From contig NZ_RPEM01000008.1 of assembly GCF_004745575.1 (NCBI RefSeq), forward strand, positions 124,329 through 188,328: a DNA stretch of 64,000 nt, in the 5' to 3' direction. Each line of letters starts with the position of its first letter. The first letter of the stretch is position 1. Origin of the DNA: Pseudotabrizicola sediminis. Lineage in GTDB: Bacteria > Pseudomonadota > Alphaproteobacteria > Rhodobacterales > Rhodobacteraceae. Of this stretch, positions 33,305 to 43,674 are shown piece after piece. The notes beneath the pieces are model-generated. The model did no database searches. It was not told the DNA's origin and was given only the letters and a program-made list of their open reading frames with translations. The translations under genes were made by a program, and so were the position numbers.

Positions 33305-34783
33305 GTGCAGTCCAAAGCCATATTCTATTCCAGACACCCGGCCGTCGCGGCACGGGGCCGGGCCACGCTGTTGGCCATCGGCCTTGGCCTCGCGCTTGCG
33401 CTGGGTCAGGCGCAGGGGGCTTTCGCCCGTGCGCCCGACAGCTTTGCCGATCTGGCGCAGCAAATCAGCCCATCGGTCGTGAACATCACCACCTCTGCCG
33501 TGGTGTCTGGCCCGGCTTCGGGCGACCCGATCGTGCCTGAGGGCAGCCCGTTTGAAGATTTCTTCCGCGATTTCATGGATCGCAACAACCCGCGCGGCGG
33601 CGAGCGTGCGCCGCGCCGGTCCGAGGCGCTGGGGTCCGGTTTCGTGATTTCCGAAGACGGCTATATCGTCACCAACAACCACGTCATCGAAAACGCCGAC
33701 GAGATCGAGATCGAGTTCTTCTCGGGCACCCGGCTCAAGGCCGAACTGGTGGGCACCGACCCCAAGACCGACATTGCGCTGCTGAAAGTTGAAAGCGACA
33801 TCCCCCTGCCTTTCGTGGCCTTCGGCAATTCCGACCTCAGCCGCGTGGGCGACTGGGTCGTGGCCATGGGCAACCCGCTGGGCCAGGGCTTTTCGGTCAG
33901 CGCGGGCATCGTTTCTGCCCGCAACCGGGCGCTGTCGGGCACCTATGACGATTACATCCAGACCGACGCCGCCATCAACCGCGGCAACTCGGGTGGTCCA
34001 CTGTTCAACATGGATGGTCAGGTGATTGGCGTGAACACGGCCATCCTGTCGCCCAACGGCGGGTCGATCGGCATCGGGTTTTCGATGGCGTCAAATGTGG
34101 TGACCAAGGTGGTGGATCAACTGAAGGAGTTCGGCGAAACCCGTCGTGGCTGGCTGGGCGTGCGTATTCAGGACGTTACCCCCGATGTTGCCGAAGCCAT
34201 GGGCCTGACCGAGGCCTCGGGCGCGCTGGTCACCGATGTGCCGGATGGTCCGGCCAAGGACTCGGGCATCATCGCGGGCGATGTCATCACCCTGTTTGAT
34301 GGTCAGCCGGTGCGCGACACCCGCGACCTGACCCGCCGCGTCGCAGACAGCCCGGTGGGCGAGGCGGTTCCGGTGATCGTGCAGCGCGATGGCAAGTCCG
34401 AAACCCTGCAGGTCACCCTTGGCCGCCGGGAAGAGGCCGAAGCCGCCGAAACCCGCCCAGCCGCCGCCACCCCGGCAGATCCGGTCGAAGCCGAAATCCT
34501 GGGCATGACGCTGGCGCCGGTGACCGACGAGATGAAAGAGCAGCTCAGCCTGCCCAATGACGCCGAAGGGCTTGTCGTGGGCGCGGTTGACCAGACCTCC
34601 GAGGCCTATGCCAAGGGGCTGCGCGATGGCGACATCATCACCGAAGCCGGTCAGCAGAAAGTGGTCCGCCTGCAGGATCTGGAAGACCGCATCTCTGAGG
34701 CGCGCGACGCCGGGCGCAAGTCCATCCTGCTTCTGGTCCGCCGCGCCGGTGACCCACGCTTTGTGGCGCTTGCCATCGAGTAA
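33305..34783 (+). CDS. degP: DegP/MucD-type periplasmic serine protease
   Basis: The product is 492 aa with a long signal peptide (to about 42, GAFARA). Trypsin-like protease domain: His126 in TNNHVIENAD, Asp156 in PKTDIALLK and Ser229 in RGNSGGPLF. Two PDZ domains follow (about 270-370 and 400-490). It degrades or refolds damaged envelope proteins. A GTG at 33305 is preferred because GAGGAG lies 7 bases before it; the ATG at 33290 would place that site inside the gene. A strong terminator follows. Confidence 0.92.
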   Translation: MQSKAIFYSRHPAVAARGRATLLAIGLGLALALGQAQGAFARAPDSFADLAQQISPSVVNITTSAVVSGPASGDPIVPEGSPFEDFFRDFMDRNNPRGGERAPRRSEALGSGFVISEDGYIVTNNHVIENADEIEIEFFSGTRLKAELVGTDPKTDIALLKVESDIPLPFVAFGNSDLSRVGDWVVAMGNPLGQGFSVSAGIVSARNRALSGTYDDYIQTDAAINRGNSGGPLFNMDGQVIGVNTAILSPNGGSIGIGFSMASNVVTKVVDQLKEFGETRRGWLGVRIQDVTPDVAEAMGLTEASGALVTDVPDGPAKDSGIIAGDVITLFDGQPVRDTRDLTRRVADSPVGEAVPVIVQRDGKSETLQVTLGRREEAEAAETRPAAATPADPVEAEILGMTLAPVTDEMKEQLSLPNDAEGLVVGAVDQTSEAYAKGLRDGDIITEAGQQKVVRLQDLEDRISEARDAGRKSILLLVRRAGDPRFVALAIE

Positions 34784-34804
34784 AGGCACCGGCAAACAAA
34801 CCAG

Positions 34805-34834
34805 ACGCGCGGCAGCCCGACTGTCGCGCGTTTT
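34805..34834 (+). terminator. Rho-independent terminator after degP
   Basis: ACGCGCGGCAG pairs with CTGTCGCGCGT (11 pairs, one G-T) around CCCGA, followed by TTTT. It begins 22 bases after the degP stop. Confidence 0.88.
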
Positions 34835-35018
34835 GCGTTTCGGCCGGTGGACCCCGGGATGGCCACGCCACCACCCGCGGCTTGCCGCCTTGACCACCGT
34901 GCACACTTGCACCTGACCCGGGCAGGAAAAGCGCATTTCTCCTCCGCGTGGCGCAGGGCCGGGGTGGAGGCCACCACACGCCCGTCCAGGGCTTGTGCCC
35001 GTCAAGGGTCCGAAAAGA

Positions 35019-35672
35019 TCAGAAAAACGTCGTGGCCCCGCCGATTTCACGCAGCAACCGCGCGCGAAAGCTGAACATCCATTCGCTGCGTTCTTCGGCC
35101 ATTGCGCGGCCCGTAGGCGTCTGCATGGTCTGGGCCAGACCGAACAGCTTGACCTCCAGATGATCCAGCGCAAAGGCGCGGTCATCCAGCGGGCGGTGCT
35201 GCCCCAGCGGGTCCGTCGCGTGGAACAGCGTCCCCCCCATCGCCCCGGTCACAGCAAACATGCGGGCCAGTCCGATGGCCCCCAAAGCCTCCAGCCGGTC
35301 GGCATCCTGCAGCACACGCGCTTCGGCGGTGCGGGGGGCAATGGCGGCGGAAAAACTGTGCGCCTCGATGGCATGAACCACCAGCGCAATCCGGTCCGCC
35401 CCCCAGCCCTGCCCCGCCAGCCAATCCCCCGCCGCGCGGGCCGACAGGGTGGAGGCCATGGCGCGGTCCGGTGCATCTTTGGCCAGGTTGACCGCATCGT
35501 GAAAGATCACCGCCATCTGCAACGCCTGCGCATCCACACGCGGCTCATCGCTCATGATTGCTTTCGCATTGGCCCAAACCCGGTCGATATGGCCCAAATC
35601 ATGCGCCGCATCCTGCGCGCCGTCCCACAGCCGGATCAGCTCCGCCCGGGCAGCTGGTGCAAGATCGGTCAT
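35019..35672 (-). CDS. HD-domain phosphohydrolase
   Basis: The 217-aa protein shows the HD metal-binding pattern: His in AAHDLGHIDRVW, the HD pair in MAVIFHDAVNLAKD, His in VHAIEAHSF and Asp in LQDADRLEALGAIGLARM. This matches the YedJ-like group of small HD hydrolases acting on nucleotides or other phosphate esters. The substrate is unknown. It overlaps the preceding lipoprotein gene (ATGA), so the two are co-translated. Confidence 0.88.
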   Translation of the reverse strand: MTDLAPAARAELIRLWDGAQDAAHDLGHIDRVWANAKAIMSDEPRVDAQALQMAVIFHDAVNLAKDAPDRAMASTLSARAAGDWLAGQGWGADRIALVVHAIEAHSFSAAIAPRTAEARVLQDADRLEALGAIGLARMFAVTGAMGGTLFHATDPLGQHRPLDDRAFALDHLEVKLFGLAQTMQTPTGRAMAEERSEWMFSFRARLLREIGGATTFF

Positions 35673-36211
35673 CTTCTGCCCTGATCGGTGGTCACCAGCC
35701 CCAGTTCGCGCGCGGCGCCCAGCGACAGCCGGTCGCTTTCCAGCCCGCGTTCGGCTTGAAACCGGCGCAGGGCGGCGCGGGTTGGCGCATCCATCTGGCC
35801 GGTCAGCGGCAGGACATACAGCCCCCGCGCTTTCAGCGCACGTTGCAGGCTGGCAATGAACTCAACCGTCATCTCTTGCGGGCAGGGACTGCGGAACCAG
35901 ACCTGTTCGCGATCCTGCACGATCTTTTGCCGGGTCTCGGACAGGAACACGGCGGGGGATACCCGCTTGCCCGCCTTGTCGCGCCGCTCGTCCGCGACCA
36001 TGATTTGGTCGGTGACAGTCTCGATCACCATCGGCGTCACGTCCGACGCCCAGCACGCCCCTTGCGCGCTGTCGGGCGGGCCGGGCACGGTCAGGCGCAC
36101 CAGCTCCATCGACAGATCGGCGCGGCCGGGGGCCTGCGGTGTGCCGGCCGGCTGGCAGGCCGCAAGCCAGAAAACGGCCCCGAACAGAGCCAAAGGCGCA
36201 GTGCGCATCAT
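35669..36211 (-). CDS. Lipoprotein with peptidoglycan-binding domain
   Basis: The 180-aa product has a lipoprotein signal (lipobox LAAC, Cys about 19). The C-terminal third (about 115-170) fits PG_binding_1: LQRALKARGLYVLPLTGQMD, PTRAALRRFQAERGLES. Two cysteines (GACWASD, SPCPQE) could form a disulfide. It probably sits at the outer membrane touching the cell wall. No enzyme domain is seen. Confidence 0.85.
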   Translation of the reverse strand: MMRTAPLALFGAVFWLAACQPAGTPQAPGRADLSMELVRLTVPGPPDSAQGACWASDVTPMVIETVTDQIMVADERRDKAGKRVSPAVFLSETRQKIVQDREQVWFRSPCPQEMTVEFIASLQRALKARGLYVLPLTGQMDAPTRAALRRFQAERGLESDRLSLGAARELGLVTTDQGRR

Positions 36212-36305
36212 CCGCGTGAACTATCCTGCCTGTGCCGGTTGGTCCGGCTGTTGGCCAAACCCTAGCACAGCCCCAGGCCCCGGCCTAGCCGCCTGGCTGC
36301 GATGA

Positions 36306-36772
<467 letters not shown>

Positions 36773-36773
<1 letters not shown>

Positions 36774-37459
36774 TGCGTCTGGGTCTTGCGGTGCTGATGG
36801 GGCTGACGGGCCCAGCCATGGCGCAGGACATCGCCTCTGCCAGACTGATTGCGCCGACCGACCGCTATGCGCATGCGGTGCTGGGCGATGCGCTGGAATG
36901 GGGCGGTCTGGAGCTGACCCTGTCAGATGCGAGGCGGTTGCGCTTTACCCTTCCAGACAGCCACGTATTCGAAGACACCACCGCCCGGCTGGCCGATTTT
37001 GACGATGATGGCCGGCCAGAGGTGTTGGTGGTTGAAACCTCGGTCACCCAAGGGGCCGCGCTCGCCATCTATGACGCAGATGGCAGGCGTGCGGCCACGC
37101 CCTACATCGGGCAGCCGAACCGCTGGCTGTCCCCTGCGGGATGGGGCGATTTTGACGGCGACGGCAGGGTCGAGATCGCCTATGTCGACCGCCCGCATCT
37201 GGCGCGGGAGCTGGTGTTTGTGCGGCTGGAGGGCGACAGGCTTGTCGAACTCGCCCGCGCGCCCGGGTTCACCAATCACCGGATCGGCGATAGCAGCATC
37301 GCCGGTGGCACCGTCCGGTGTCAGGGGCGCGATGCGGTGGTTGTCGCCTCGGCCGACTGGTCACGGATGATGACGGTGACGCTTGGCCCAGACGGCGTGC
37401 TGGCGCGCGACAGTGGCCCCTGGCCCGCGCAGGGACCCGACCTTTCGATCTGCCCCTAA
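36773..37459 (+). CDS. Exported FG-GAP/VCBS-like repeat protein
   Basis: The 228-aa product has a signal peptide (about 1-17, AMA/QD). Two calcium-binding-like repeats are visible (LADFDDDGRPEVLVVE and GWGDFDGDGRVEIAYV), as in FG-GAP/VCBS beta-propellers, but too few for a full propeller. Two cysteines occur late in the protein. The function is unknown. Its ATG shares a base with the ferredoxin stop; its end overlaps the convergent DUF2065 gene by 4 bases. Confidence 0.82.
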
Positions 37460-37650
37460 AATCCGATCCAGCGGGCCAGCGCAATCAGCGTTGCCCCCAC
37501 CGCCACCGAAACCAGCCCGACCAGCCGCCGGTTGTCGATCGACAGGCTGGCCATCATGGCCAGCACCTGTTCCAGACGCGAAGGGGCCAGTGCAAGCACC
37601 AGCCCCTCGACAACAGCCACCAGCCCGATGGCCAGCAGAACCCAGATCAC
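37456..37650 (-). CDS. DUF2065 small membrane protein
   Basis: The 64-aa protein has two hydrophobic helices (about 2-22 and 45-62) joined by a loop with RLEQVLAMMASLSIDNRRLV, characteristic of DUF2065. The family is regularly found right after hflC, as here (ATGA overlap), and may associate with the HflKC complex; this is inferred only from gene order. Confidence 0.88.
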   Translation of the reverse strand: MIWVLLAIGLVAVVEGLVLALAPSRLEQVLAMMASLSIDNRRLVGLVSVAVGATLIALARWIGF

Positions 37651-38570
37651 GGCGTCGTCGCTGCCGTTGTCCCCTGTACGGCCTCTGGCACGGTCGCCCG
37701 GTCAGACGGAGCCAGATCGCTGCGCAGATAGGTGAAGAACTCAGAGTCCGGCTGCATCACGATCGACGAATTCCCTGATTGCAACGACCGCTCGTATGAC
37801 GTCAGCGAGCGCGTGAAGGCAAAGAATTCGGGGTCGCGGCCAAAGGCTTCGGCATAGATGCCGTTCCGTTCGGCATCCGCCTCACCGCGGGCGACTTCGG
37901 CCATGCGGCGCGCGTCGGAGGTCAGTTCCACCACGGTCCGGTCTGCGGTCGCCCGCACCCGCTGGGCAGCTTCACCACCGCGCGCGATTTCATCCGCCGC
38001 CTCGCGTTCCCGTTCGGCCCGCATCCGGGCAAAGGTCGCGGCAAGGTTCTGTTCGGGCAGATCGGTACGGGTCAGGCGCACGTCGATCACCTCGATGCCC
38101 AAAGCCCCCGATTCAACCCGCGCGCGGTCGCGGATCTGGTTCATCAGCGCGGTCCGGTCTTCCGACAGCACCCGACCCGACGGCACCGAACCCAGCACTT
38201 CACGGATTGCCGCGTTCAGAATCCGGTCCAGACGGGTCTGGGCGGAATCGACCCCACCCGCGCCCACGGCTTCGCGGAACTCGATCAAATTGCTAATCCG
38301 CCAACGGGCAAAGGCATCGACGATCAACCGGCGGTCATCCAGCGGGGTCACTTCCAGCGGTTGCGTCGGCAGGCCCAGAATCCGGTCATCATAGGTGACA
38401 ACTTCTTGGATCAGCGGGATCTTGAAACCCAGTCCGGGCGTTTCCTTGACCTGCTTGACCTGACCGAATTGCAGGACCAGCGCCTTTTCCCGTTCGTCCA
38501 CAATAAAGATCGACGAGAAGGCTGCCACGGCAATAACTGCCACGACAGGCAGAATAAGTTGAGCTTTCAT
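37647..38570 (-). CDS. hflC: FtsH modulator HflC
   Basis: The 307-aa SPFH/prohibitin protein has one N-terminal membrane helix (about 4-24) and a periplasmic SPFH domain (VDEREKALVLQFGQVKQVKE, DDRRLIVDAFARWRISN). A long coiled-coil region follows (about 185-250, RAEREREAADEIARGGEAAQ). With HflK it forms the large ring that encloses the FtsH protease and limits its attack on membrane proteins. Its start shares a base with the hflK stop region. Confidence 0.95.
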   Translation of the reverse strand: MKAQLILPVVAVIAVAAFSSIFIVDEREKALVLQFGQVKQVKETPGLGFKIPLIQEVVTYDDRILGLPTQPLEVTPLDDRRLIVDAFARWRISNLIEFREAVGAGGVDSAQTRLDRILNAAIREVLGSVPSGRVLSEDRTALMNQIRDRARVESGALGIEVIDVRLTRTDLPEQNLAATFARMRAEREREAADEIARGGEAAQRVRATADRTVVELTSDARRMAEVARGEADAERNGIYAEAFGRDPEFFAFTRSLTSYERSLQSGNSSIVMQPDSEFFTYLRSDLAPSDRATVPEAVQGTTAATTP

Positions 38571-39757
38571 CAGTTGTTTCCTCCGGTCGATGCCGCAGCC
38601 GGGGCTGCAACAGGTGTCTGACGACCCAGATCATTCAACGGCAGGAAGGGCACGACACCCTGACCGTTTTCGCCACCCTGAACGCCATCCAGAATGACCT
38701 TGTTCATGCTGCCCAGCACCCGTTCCATCGTTTCAAGATACATGCGTTTGCGCGTCACTTCGGGCGCTTTCACATATTCCTCATAGACCGACAGGAACCG
38801 GCTCGCCTCACCCGAGGCGTCGTTGACGACCTGCGCGCGGTAGGCTTCGGCCTCCTCGACCAGACGCGCGGCTTCACCGCGGGCCCCGGCGGTGACGCGG
38901 TTGGCATAGGCATCGGCTTCTTTTTCCAGCCGGTCGCGTTCCTGCTGTGCTGCCTGCACGGCGCGGAAGGCATCAATCACCTCACGCGGCGGGTCGGCTT
39001 TTTCGAAGTTGACGCGGATGACGTTCAGGCCCGCATCATAGGTATCCAGCGTGCCCTGCACCGCCGCCCGCAGATCGGTGGCAATCGCCCCCCGGTCGCG
39101 GTTCAAAATCGGCGACAGTTCCGACCGGGCAATGATGTCGCGCATCGCCGATTCCGATACTGCACGGATGGTGTCCGCCGGGTCGGCAAGGTTGAACAAG
39201 AACTTCGACGGATCTTCGATGTTCCAGACCACCTGAAAACCGATGTCCACGATGTTCTGATCGCGCGTCAGCATCAGGCTGGCGTCCTCACCGGTACGAC
39301 CCACGCCGACATCGGTGGTCCGTTCGTTGGTCACCTGCACAATTTCCGCCGTGACCAGTGGCCAGGGCGCAAAGTTCAGGCCCGGATTGCCGATGGTGGA
39401 AAACTCGCCCAGGAACAGCTCGACCGAGCGTTCTTCCGGGCGAACGGTGTAGAAAGACACAAAACCCCACAGCGCCACAGCGGCCAAAGCCCCCAGCGCG
39501 ATGCCCTGTTTGGTGATGCGTGGCGAAGACGGTCCACGCCCGCCGCCACCGCCGCCATTGCTGCCGCCCTTGCCACGCCCGCCCATCAGGACGCGCAGCT
39601 GTTCCTGGCCCTTCTTGACGATCTCGTCGATCTCGGGAATTTGCGGACCCGCGTTTTCCGGCCTGCGGCCTGGCGTCTTGCGTTCGTCATCACGTCCATT
39701 GCCACGATCATCGCCGCCCGAGCCGCCGCCGCCCCCCCAGGGACCTCCACTTGCCAT
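38570..39757 (-). CDS. hflK: FtsH modulator HflK
   Basis: The 395-aa SPFH protein begins with a glycine-rich cytoplasmic tail (MASGGPWGGGGGSGGDDRGN), followed by a membrane helix (about 88-107) and the SPFH domain (TVRPEERSVELFLGEF, DIGFQVVWNIEDPSKFLFNL). Then come a coiled coil (about 265-330) and the conserved APEVTRKRMYLETMERVL motif. It partners HflC. It starts 71 bases after the end of the glutathione reductase gene on the same strand. Confidence 0.95.
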   Translation of the reverse strand: MASGGPWGGGGGSGGDDRGNGRDDERKTPGRRPENAGPQIPEIDEIVKKGQEQLRVLMGGRGKGGSNGGGGGGRGPSSPRITKQGIALGALAAVALWGFVSFYTVRPEERSVELFLGEFSTIGNPGLNFAPWPLVTAEIVQVTNERTTDVGVGRTGEDASLMLTRDQNIVDIGFQVVWNIEDPSKFLFNLADPADTIRAVSESAMRDIIARSELSPILNRDRGAIATDLRAAVQGTLDTYDAGLNVIRVNFEKADPPREVIDAFRAVQAAQQERDRLEKEADAYANRVTAGARGEAARLVEEAEAYRAQVVNDASGEASRFLSVYEEYVKAPEVTRKRMYLETMERVLGSMNKVILDGVQGGENGQGVVPFLPLNDLGRQTPVAAPAAASTGGNN

Positions 39758-39828
39758 TCGCTGAAACCCTTCTTGTTCGCTTGTGTCTTTTAACTGGTCA
39801 TTCCGACGCGAAAATCAAGCAATTCCGG

Positions 39829-41265
39829 TCATGCCTTGCGTGTCGCTGTTCGCATCGTGACCAATTCTTCGGCCATTGTCGGGTGAACCGCCACTGTACG
39901 GTCAAAATCTTCCTTTGTGGCCCCCATTTTGACGGCAATCGCCGCAAGCTGGATCATTTCGCCAGCGTCAGGTGCGACGATGTGACATCCCAGCACTTTG
40001 CGGCTCGCCTGACTGACGATCAGTTTCATCAAGACCCGCGCATCGCTGCCGGCAAAGGCACTGCGCATCGGGCGAAAGCTGCTGCAATAGACCTCGATCG
40101 GTTCGCTCTCGCGCGCGGCTTCTTCGGTCAGCCCGACCGTGCCCAGTTCCGGCTGGGTGAACACCGCACTGGGGATCAGGTCATGGTCGACTGCCGTCGG
40201 CTCCCCCTCGAACACGGTGCGGACAAAGGCCATGCCTTCGCGGATCGCCACCGGGGTCAGGTTGACGCGGTTGGTCACATCGCCGATGGCGTAGATCGAC
40301 GGCACGGCGGTCTGGCTGTAGTCGTCCACCACGATTTCGCCGCGCCGCCCGAGGCTTACGCCAAGGTCTTCAAGTCCGATGCCTTGCGTGCTCGGACGGC
40401 GGCCAGTGGCAAACAGCACCGACTCGAAGGTCTGTTCCATGCCGTTCGTGGCCTTGACCCAGACCGGGCAGCCGCGCTTTCCGGTTTGTGGCAAGAGATC
40501 CGTCGCCGAGTCCACGCCCGCGCCCATGTTGCCGTCCCCTCCAACCATCGCGGCGGCCTCGGCCATTTCGACCACGTTGGTTCCCAGATGCAGATCGATC
40601 CCCTGCGCCGTCATCGACTCGGCAATCAGCCCGCGCGCTTCATCGTCAAAGCCGCGCAGGATCTGCGCCCCGCGATAGAATTGCGTGACCTTTACGCCCA
40701 GGCCGGCCAGAATGCAGGCCATCTCGCAGGCGATGAACCCGCCGCCCACGATCAGCATGGATTTCGGCAGCGCGTCGAGCTCGAATATGTCATCCGACAC
40801 CAGCCCAAGGTGGGCATTCGGCAGATCGGGGCGTTCCGGCCAGCCGCCTGTCGCCACCAGAATGTGCTTTGCGGTCACCGTTTCCCCGCTGGACAAAACC
40901 ACCGTATGCGCGTCACACAAGCGCGCCCGCGCGTCATGCACGCGCACGCCCGACCCTTCGAGCAACCGGCGATAGACGCCTTCCAGCCGGTCCAGTTCCG
41001 CATGCAGGGTGGTGCGGAACGCGGCCCAGTCAAAGGTGCCGTCTGCAATATCCCAGCCATAGGCCCGCGCCTCGGCCGGCATCTCACGGAACCCGGAGGC
41101 AAAGACCATCAGCTTTTTCGGCACGCAGCCCCGGATGACACAGGTGCCACCCAACCGGCTGTCTTCGGCCAGTGCCACCGTGGCCCCGGTGGCCGCTGCC
41201 ATCCGCGCCGCCCGAACCCCGCCCGAGCCGCCGCCGATGACAAACAAGTCTACATCAAAACCCAT
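39829..41265 (-). CDS. gor: Glutathione-disulfide reductase
   Basis: The 478-aa FAD/NADPH enzyme reduces oxidised glutathione. The redox disulfide is Cys42/Cys47 in GGTCVIRGCVPKKLMVFAS. FAD binding is seen in LFVIGGGSGGVRAARMAA and NADPH binding in MLIVGGGFIACEMACILAGL. The C-terminal His-Glu pair completing the active site is in VAVHPTMAEELVTM. Its ATG shares one base with the rpiA stop, so the pair is coupled; NADPH for this enzyme can come from the pentose phosphate route. Confidence 0.95.
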   Translation of the reverse strand: MGFDVDLFVIGGGSGGVRAARMAAATGATVALAEDSRLGGTCVIRGCVPKKLMVFASGFREMPAEARAYGWDIADGTFDWAAFRTTLHAELDRLEGVYRRLLEGSGVRVHDARARLCDAHTVVLSSGETVTAKHILVATGGWPERPDLPNAHLGLVSDDIFELDALPKSMLIVGGGFIACEMACILAGLGVKVTQFYRGAQILRGFDDEARGLIAESMTAQGIDLHLGTNVVEMAEAAAMVGGDGNMGAGVDSATDLLPQTGKRGCPVWVKATNGMEQTFESVLFATGRRPSTQGIGLEDLGVSLGRRGEIVVDDYSQTAVPSIYAIGDVTNRVNLTPVAIREGMAFVRTVFEGEPTAVDHDLIPSAVFTQPELGTVGLTEEAARESEPIEVYCSSFRPMRSAFAGSDARVLMKLIVSQASRKVLGCHIVAPDAGEMIQLAAIAVKMGATKEDFDRTVAVHPTMAEELVTMRTATRKA

Positions 41266-42050
41266 CAGTCCAGATCCGCGAATATGTTGGATGTCGGCAC
41301 GAACTCCACCCGATCTTCCTCGGTCTCGCCCGAGTTGATGTCGCGCACCGTCACCCGGCCATCGGCATGGCCGATCACAACGATGTCGCAGATGTCGATG
41401 AACAGCCCGTTTTCAACCACACCCGGGATCTGGTTCAGCACCAGCGCCAGCTGGCGCGGGTTGCCGATGCGTTTCAAATGCAGATCAAGGATATAGTTCG
41501 ACTCGTCCGTCACCAGCGGCGCCGCCCCGTTCATCCGCAACGTCACATCGCGGTTGAGCACATCAAGGGAAACCAACGTCTCTTCGACCAGCGCCTTGGT
41601 GGTCTGCCAGCCAAAGGGGATCACCTCGACGGGCAGGGGAAAGGCGCCAAGCTGGGTCACATCCTTGGCGGCATCGGCGATGACGATCATCTGGTCCGAC
41701 GCGGTGGCCACGATCTTTTCCTGCAACAGCGCGGCTCCGCCGCCCTTGATCAGGTTCAGATTGCCGTCAAACTCATCTGCGCCGTCAATGGTCAGATCCA
41801 GCCACTTCGCCTCGTCCAGCGTGGTGATCGGCACGCCCAGCTGTGTGGCCAGCTGCGCCGTCCGGCTTGATGTCGGCACGCCGACCACCCGCAAACCCTC
41901 TTCGCGGATACGCTCGGCCAGACAGCGCACCATCCAGGCGGCGGTGGACCCGGTGCCAAGACCCAGCTTCATCCCGCCCTCGACAAAGTCGATCGCACGC
42001 TTGGCGGCCAGAAATTTGGCCTTGTCGATGGGCGAGAGGTCGGCAGCCAT
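41265..42050 (-). CDS. rpiA: Ribose-5-phosphate isomerase A
   Basis: The 261-aa enzyme interconverts ribose 5-phosphate and ribulose 5-phosphate. Family motifs: LGLGTGSTAAWMVRCLAERI, DLTIDGADEFD, LIKGGGAALLQEKIVA. The ATG at 42050 (MAADLSPIDKAK) is chosen because GGGGAA precedes it; ten more codons upstream are not conserved-looking. First gene of the rpiA-gor pair. Confidence 0.95.
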   Translation of the reverse strand: MAADLSPIDKAKFLAAKRAIDFVEGGMKLGLGTGSTAAWMVRCLAERIREEGLRVVGVPTSSRTAQLATQLGVPITTLDEAKWLDLTIDGADEFDGNLNLIKGGGAALLQEKIVATASDQMIVIADAAKDVTQLGAFPLPVEVIPFGWQTTKALVEETLVSLDVLNRDVTLRMNGAAPLVTDESNYILDLHLKRIGNPRQLALVLNQIPGVVENGLFIDICDIVVIGHADGRVTVRDINSGETEEDRVEFVPTSNIFADLD

Positions 42051-42272
42051 GAGCGATTCCCCGTGAATGATGCGGTGCAACTGCCCGCGTTATAGGGAAT
42101 GCGGCCCGCACGTGCGAGGGTGAATTGACCGCCACACTGCCGCACACCCGGCGCAAGCCGCCCAAATGCCTGCCGGACAGTGATGCCGCTGGTGCCCGTG
42201 CAATGTCGCTTTCGTCTGGTGAAGCACAGTCAATCCGGCGCACACTGCGGCATCAATACAAAGGGATGCCGC

Positions 42273-43652
42273 ATGTTCTTGTCGGTCTTTGATATGTTCA
42301 AGGTGGGGATCGGCCCGTCCTCCAGCCACACCATGGGGCCGATGGTGGCAGCCGCCCGGTTTTTGGACCTGTTGCGCGCCTCGCCGTTCCAGGCGCATGG
42401 GCTGCGGGCATCGCTGCACGGCAGCCTTGCCTTTACCGGCGTGGGCCATGCGACCGACCGCGCCACCATCCTCGGCCTCGCCGGATTTGTGCCGGAAAGC
42501 TATGACGCAGAGCGCGCCGATGCGGCGTTGGACGAGATCAAGCAGACCCACCAGATCACCCCGCCCGGATTGAGGGCGCTACACTTCGACCCCGGCAAGG
42601 ATCTGGCCTTCGATTACGGCCCCGCCCTGCCCGGCCATGCCAACGGCATGATCCTGCGTGCCACCGATGCGCAGGGCGATGTGATCCTGGAGGAAACCTA
42701 TTACTCTATCGGCGGCGGCTTTGTCCTGACAGCAGAAGAACTGGCGGAAACCTCCGGTGCCAAGGGAAAAACCCGCGCCGATGTGCCCTACCCTTTTGAG
42801 ACCGCCGCCGAAATGCTGGCCATGGCCAAAGACAGCGGCCTGTCGATCGCCGCAATGAAACGCGCCAATGAGCTGCGCTTTCGCACCGCCGCCGAGCTGG
42901 ATCGCGGCATCGCCCGGCTGTGGGAGGTGATGGGCGCCTGCATCGACCGGGGCATGGAAGGCAGCGGCATCTTGCCCGGCGGGCTGAAAGTGCGGCGCCG
43001 CGCCAAGGGCATTCACGATCAGCTGCTGGCCGAACGCGGGCTGAACATGCAGGCCCCGCACACGATCAACGACTGGATGAGCCTGTATGCCATGGCGGTG
43101 AATGAGGAAAACGCCGCCGGGGGCCAAGTGGTGACCGCGCCCACCAATGGCGCGGCAGGCGTTGTGCCTGCGGTGATCCGCTACTGGCTGGACCATGTGC
43201 CGGGGGCAGCGCCGTCGCGCATCGCCGATTTCCTGCTGACCGCCGCCGCCATCGGCGGGTTGTGCAAACACAATGCCAGCATCTCGGGCGCGGAATGCGG
43301 CTGTCAGGCCGAAGTGGGCAGCGCCGCCGCAATGGGCGCCGCGGGCCTGTGCGCGGTGCTGGGCGGCAGCCCGGAACAGGTGGAAAACGCAGCAGAAATC
43401 GCGCTGGAACACCACCTTGGCATGACCTGCGACCCGGTCAGAGGGCTGGTGCAGGTGCCCTGCATCGAACGTAACGGCCTTGGCGCGATCAAGGCAGTCT
43501 CTGCCGCCTCGCTGTCCATGCGCGGCGACGGGCAGCATCTGGTCAGTCTGGATGCGTGTATCGAGACGATGCGCCAGACAGGGCGGGATATGCACGAGAA
43601 ATACAAGGAAACCTCGCTTGGCGGGTTGGCGGTGAACGTGCCCAACTGCTGA
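42273..43652 (+). CDS. sdaA: L-serine ammonia-lyase (4Fe-4S type)
   Basis: The 459-aa single-chain enzyme deaminates L-serine to pyruvate. The N-terminal domain starts [20 protein letters not shown]. The catalytic part carries the cluster cysteines in [20 protein letters not shown] and in [20 protein letters not shown]. This fused form corresponds to alpha plus beta subunits of split enzymes. Start at 42273 follows AAGGGATG. It ends against a hairpin shared with the convergent oxidase gene. Confidence 0.94.
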   Translation: MFLSVFDMFKVGIGPSSSHTMGPMVAAARFLDLLRASPFQAHGLRASLHGSLAFTGVGHATDRATILGLAGFVPESYDAERADAALDEIKQTHQITPPGLRALHFDPGKDLAFDYGPALPGHANGMILRATDAQGDVILEETYYSIGGGFVLTAEELAETSGAKGKTRADVPYPFETAAEMLAMAKDSGLSIAAMKRANELRFRTAAELDRGIARLWEVMGACIDRGMEGSGILPGGLKVRRRAKGIHDQLLAERGLNMQAPHTINDWMSLYAMAVNEENAAGGQVVTAPTNGAAGVVPAVIRYWLDHVPGAAPSRIADFLLTAAAIGGLCKHNASISGAECGCQAEVGSAAAMGAAGLCAVLGGSPEQVENAAEIALEHHLGMTCDPVRGLVQVPCIERNGLGAIKAVSAASLSMRGDGQHLVSLDACIETMRQTGRDMHEKYKETSLGGLAVNVPNC

Positions 43653-43659
43653 GCGGTGT

Positions 43660-43674
43660 GGGGGGCTGCCCCCC
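43660..43674. terminator. Hairpin between convergent sdaA and the FAD oxidase gene
   Basis: GGGGGG-CTG-CCCCCC lies in the 22-base gap between the two stop codons and can serve both directions. There is no T run, so its strength as a terminator is uncertain. Confidence 0.55.
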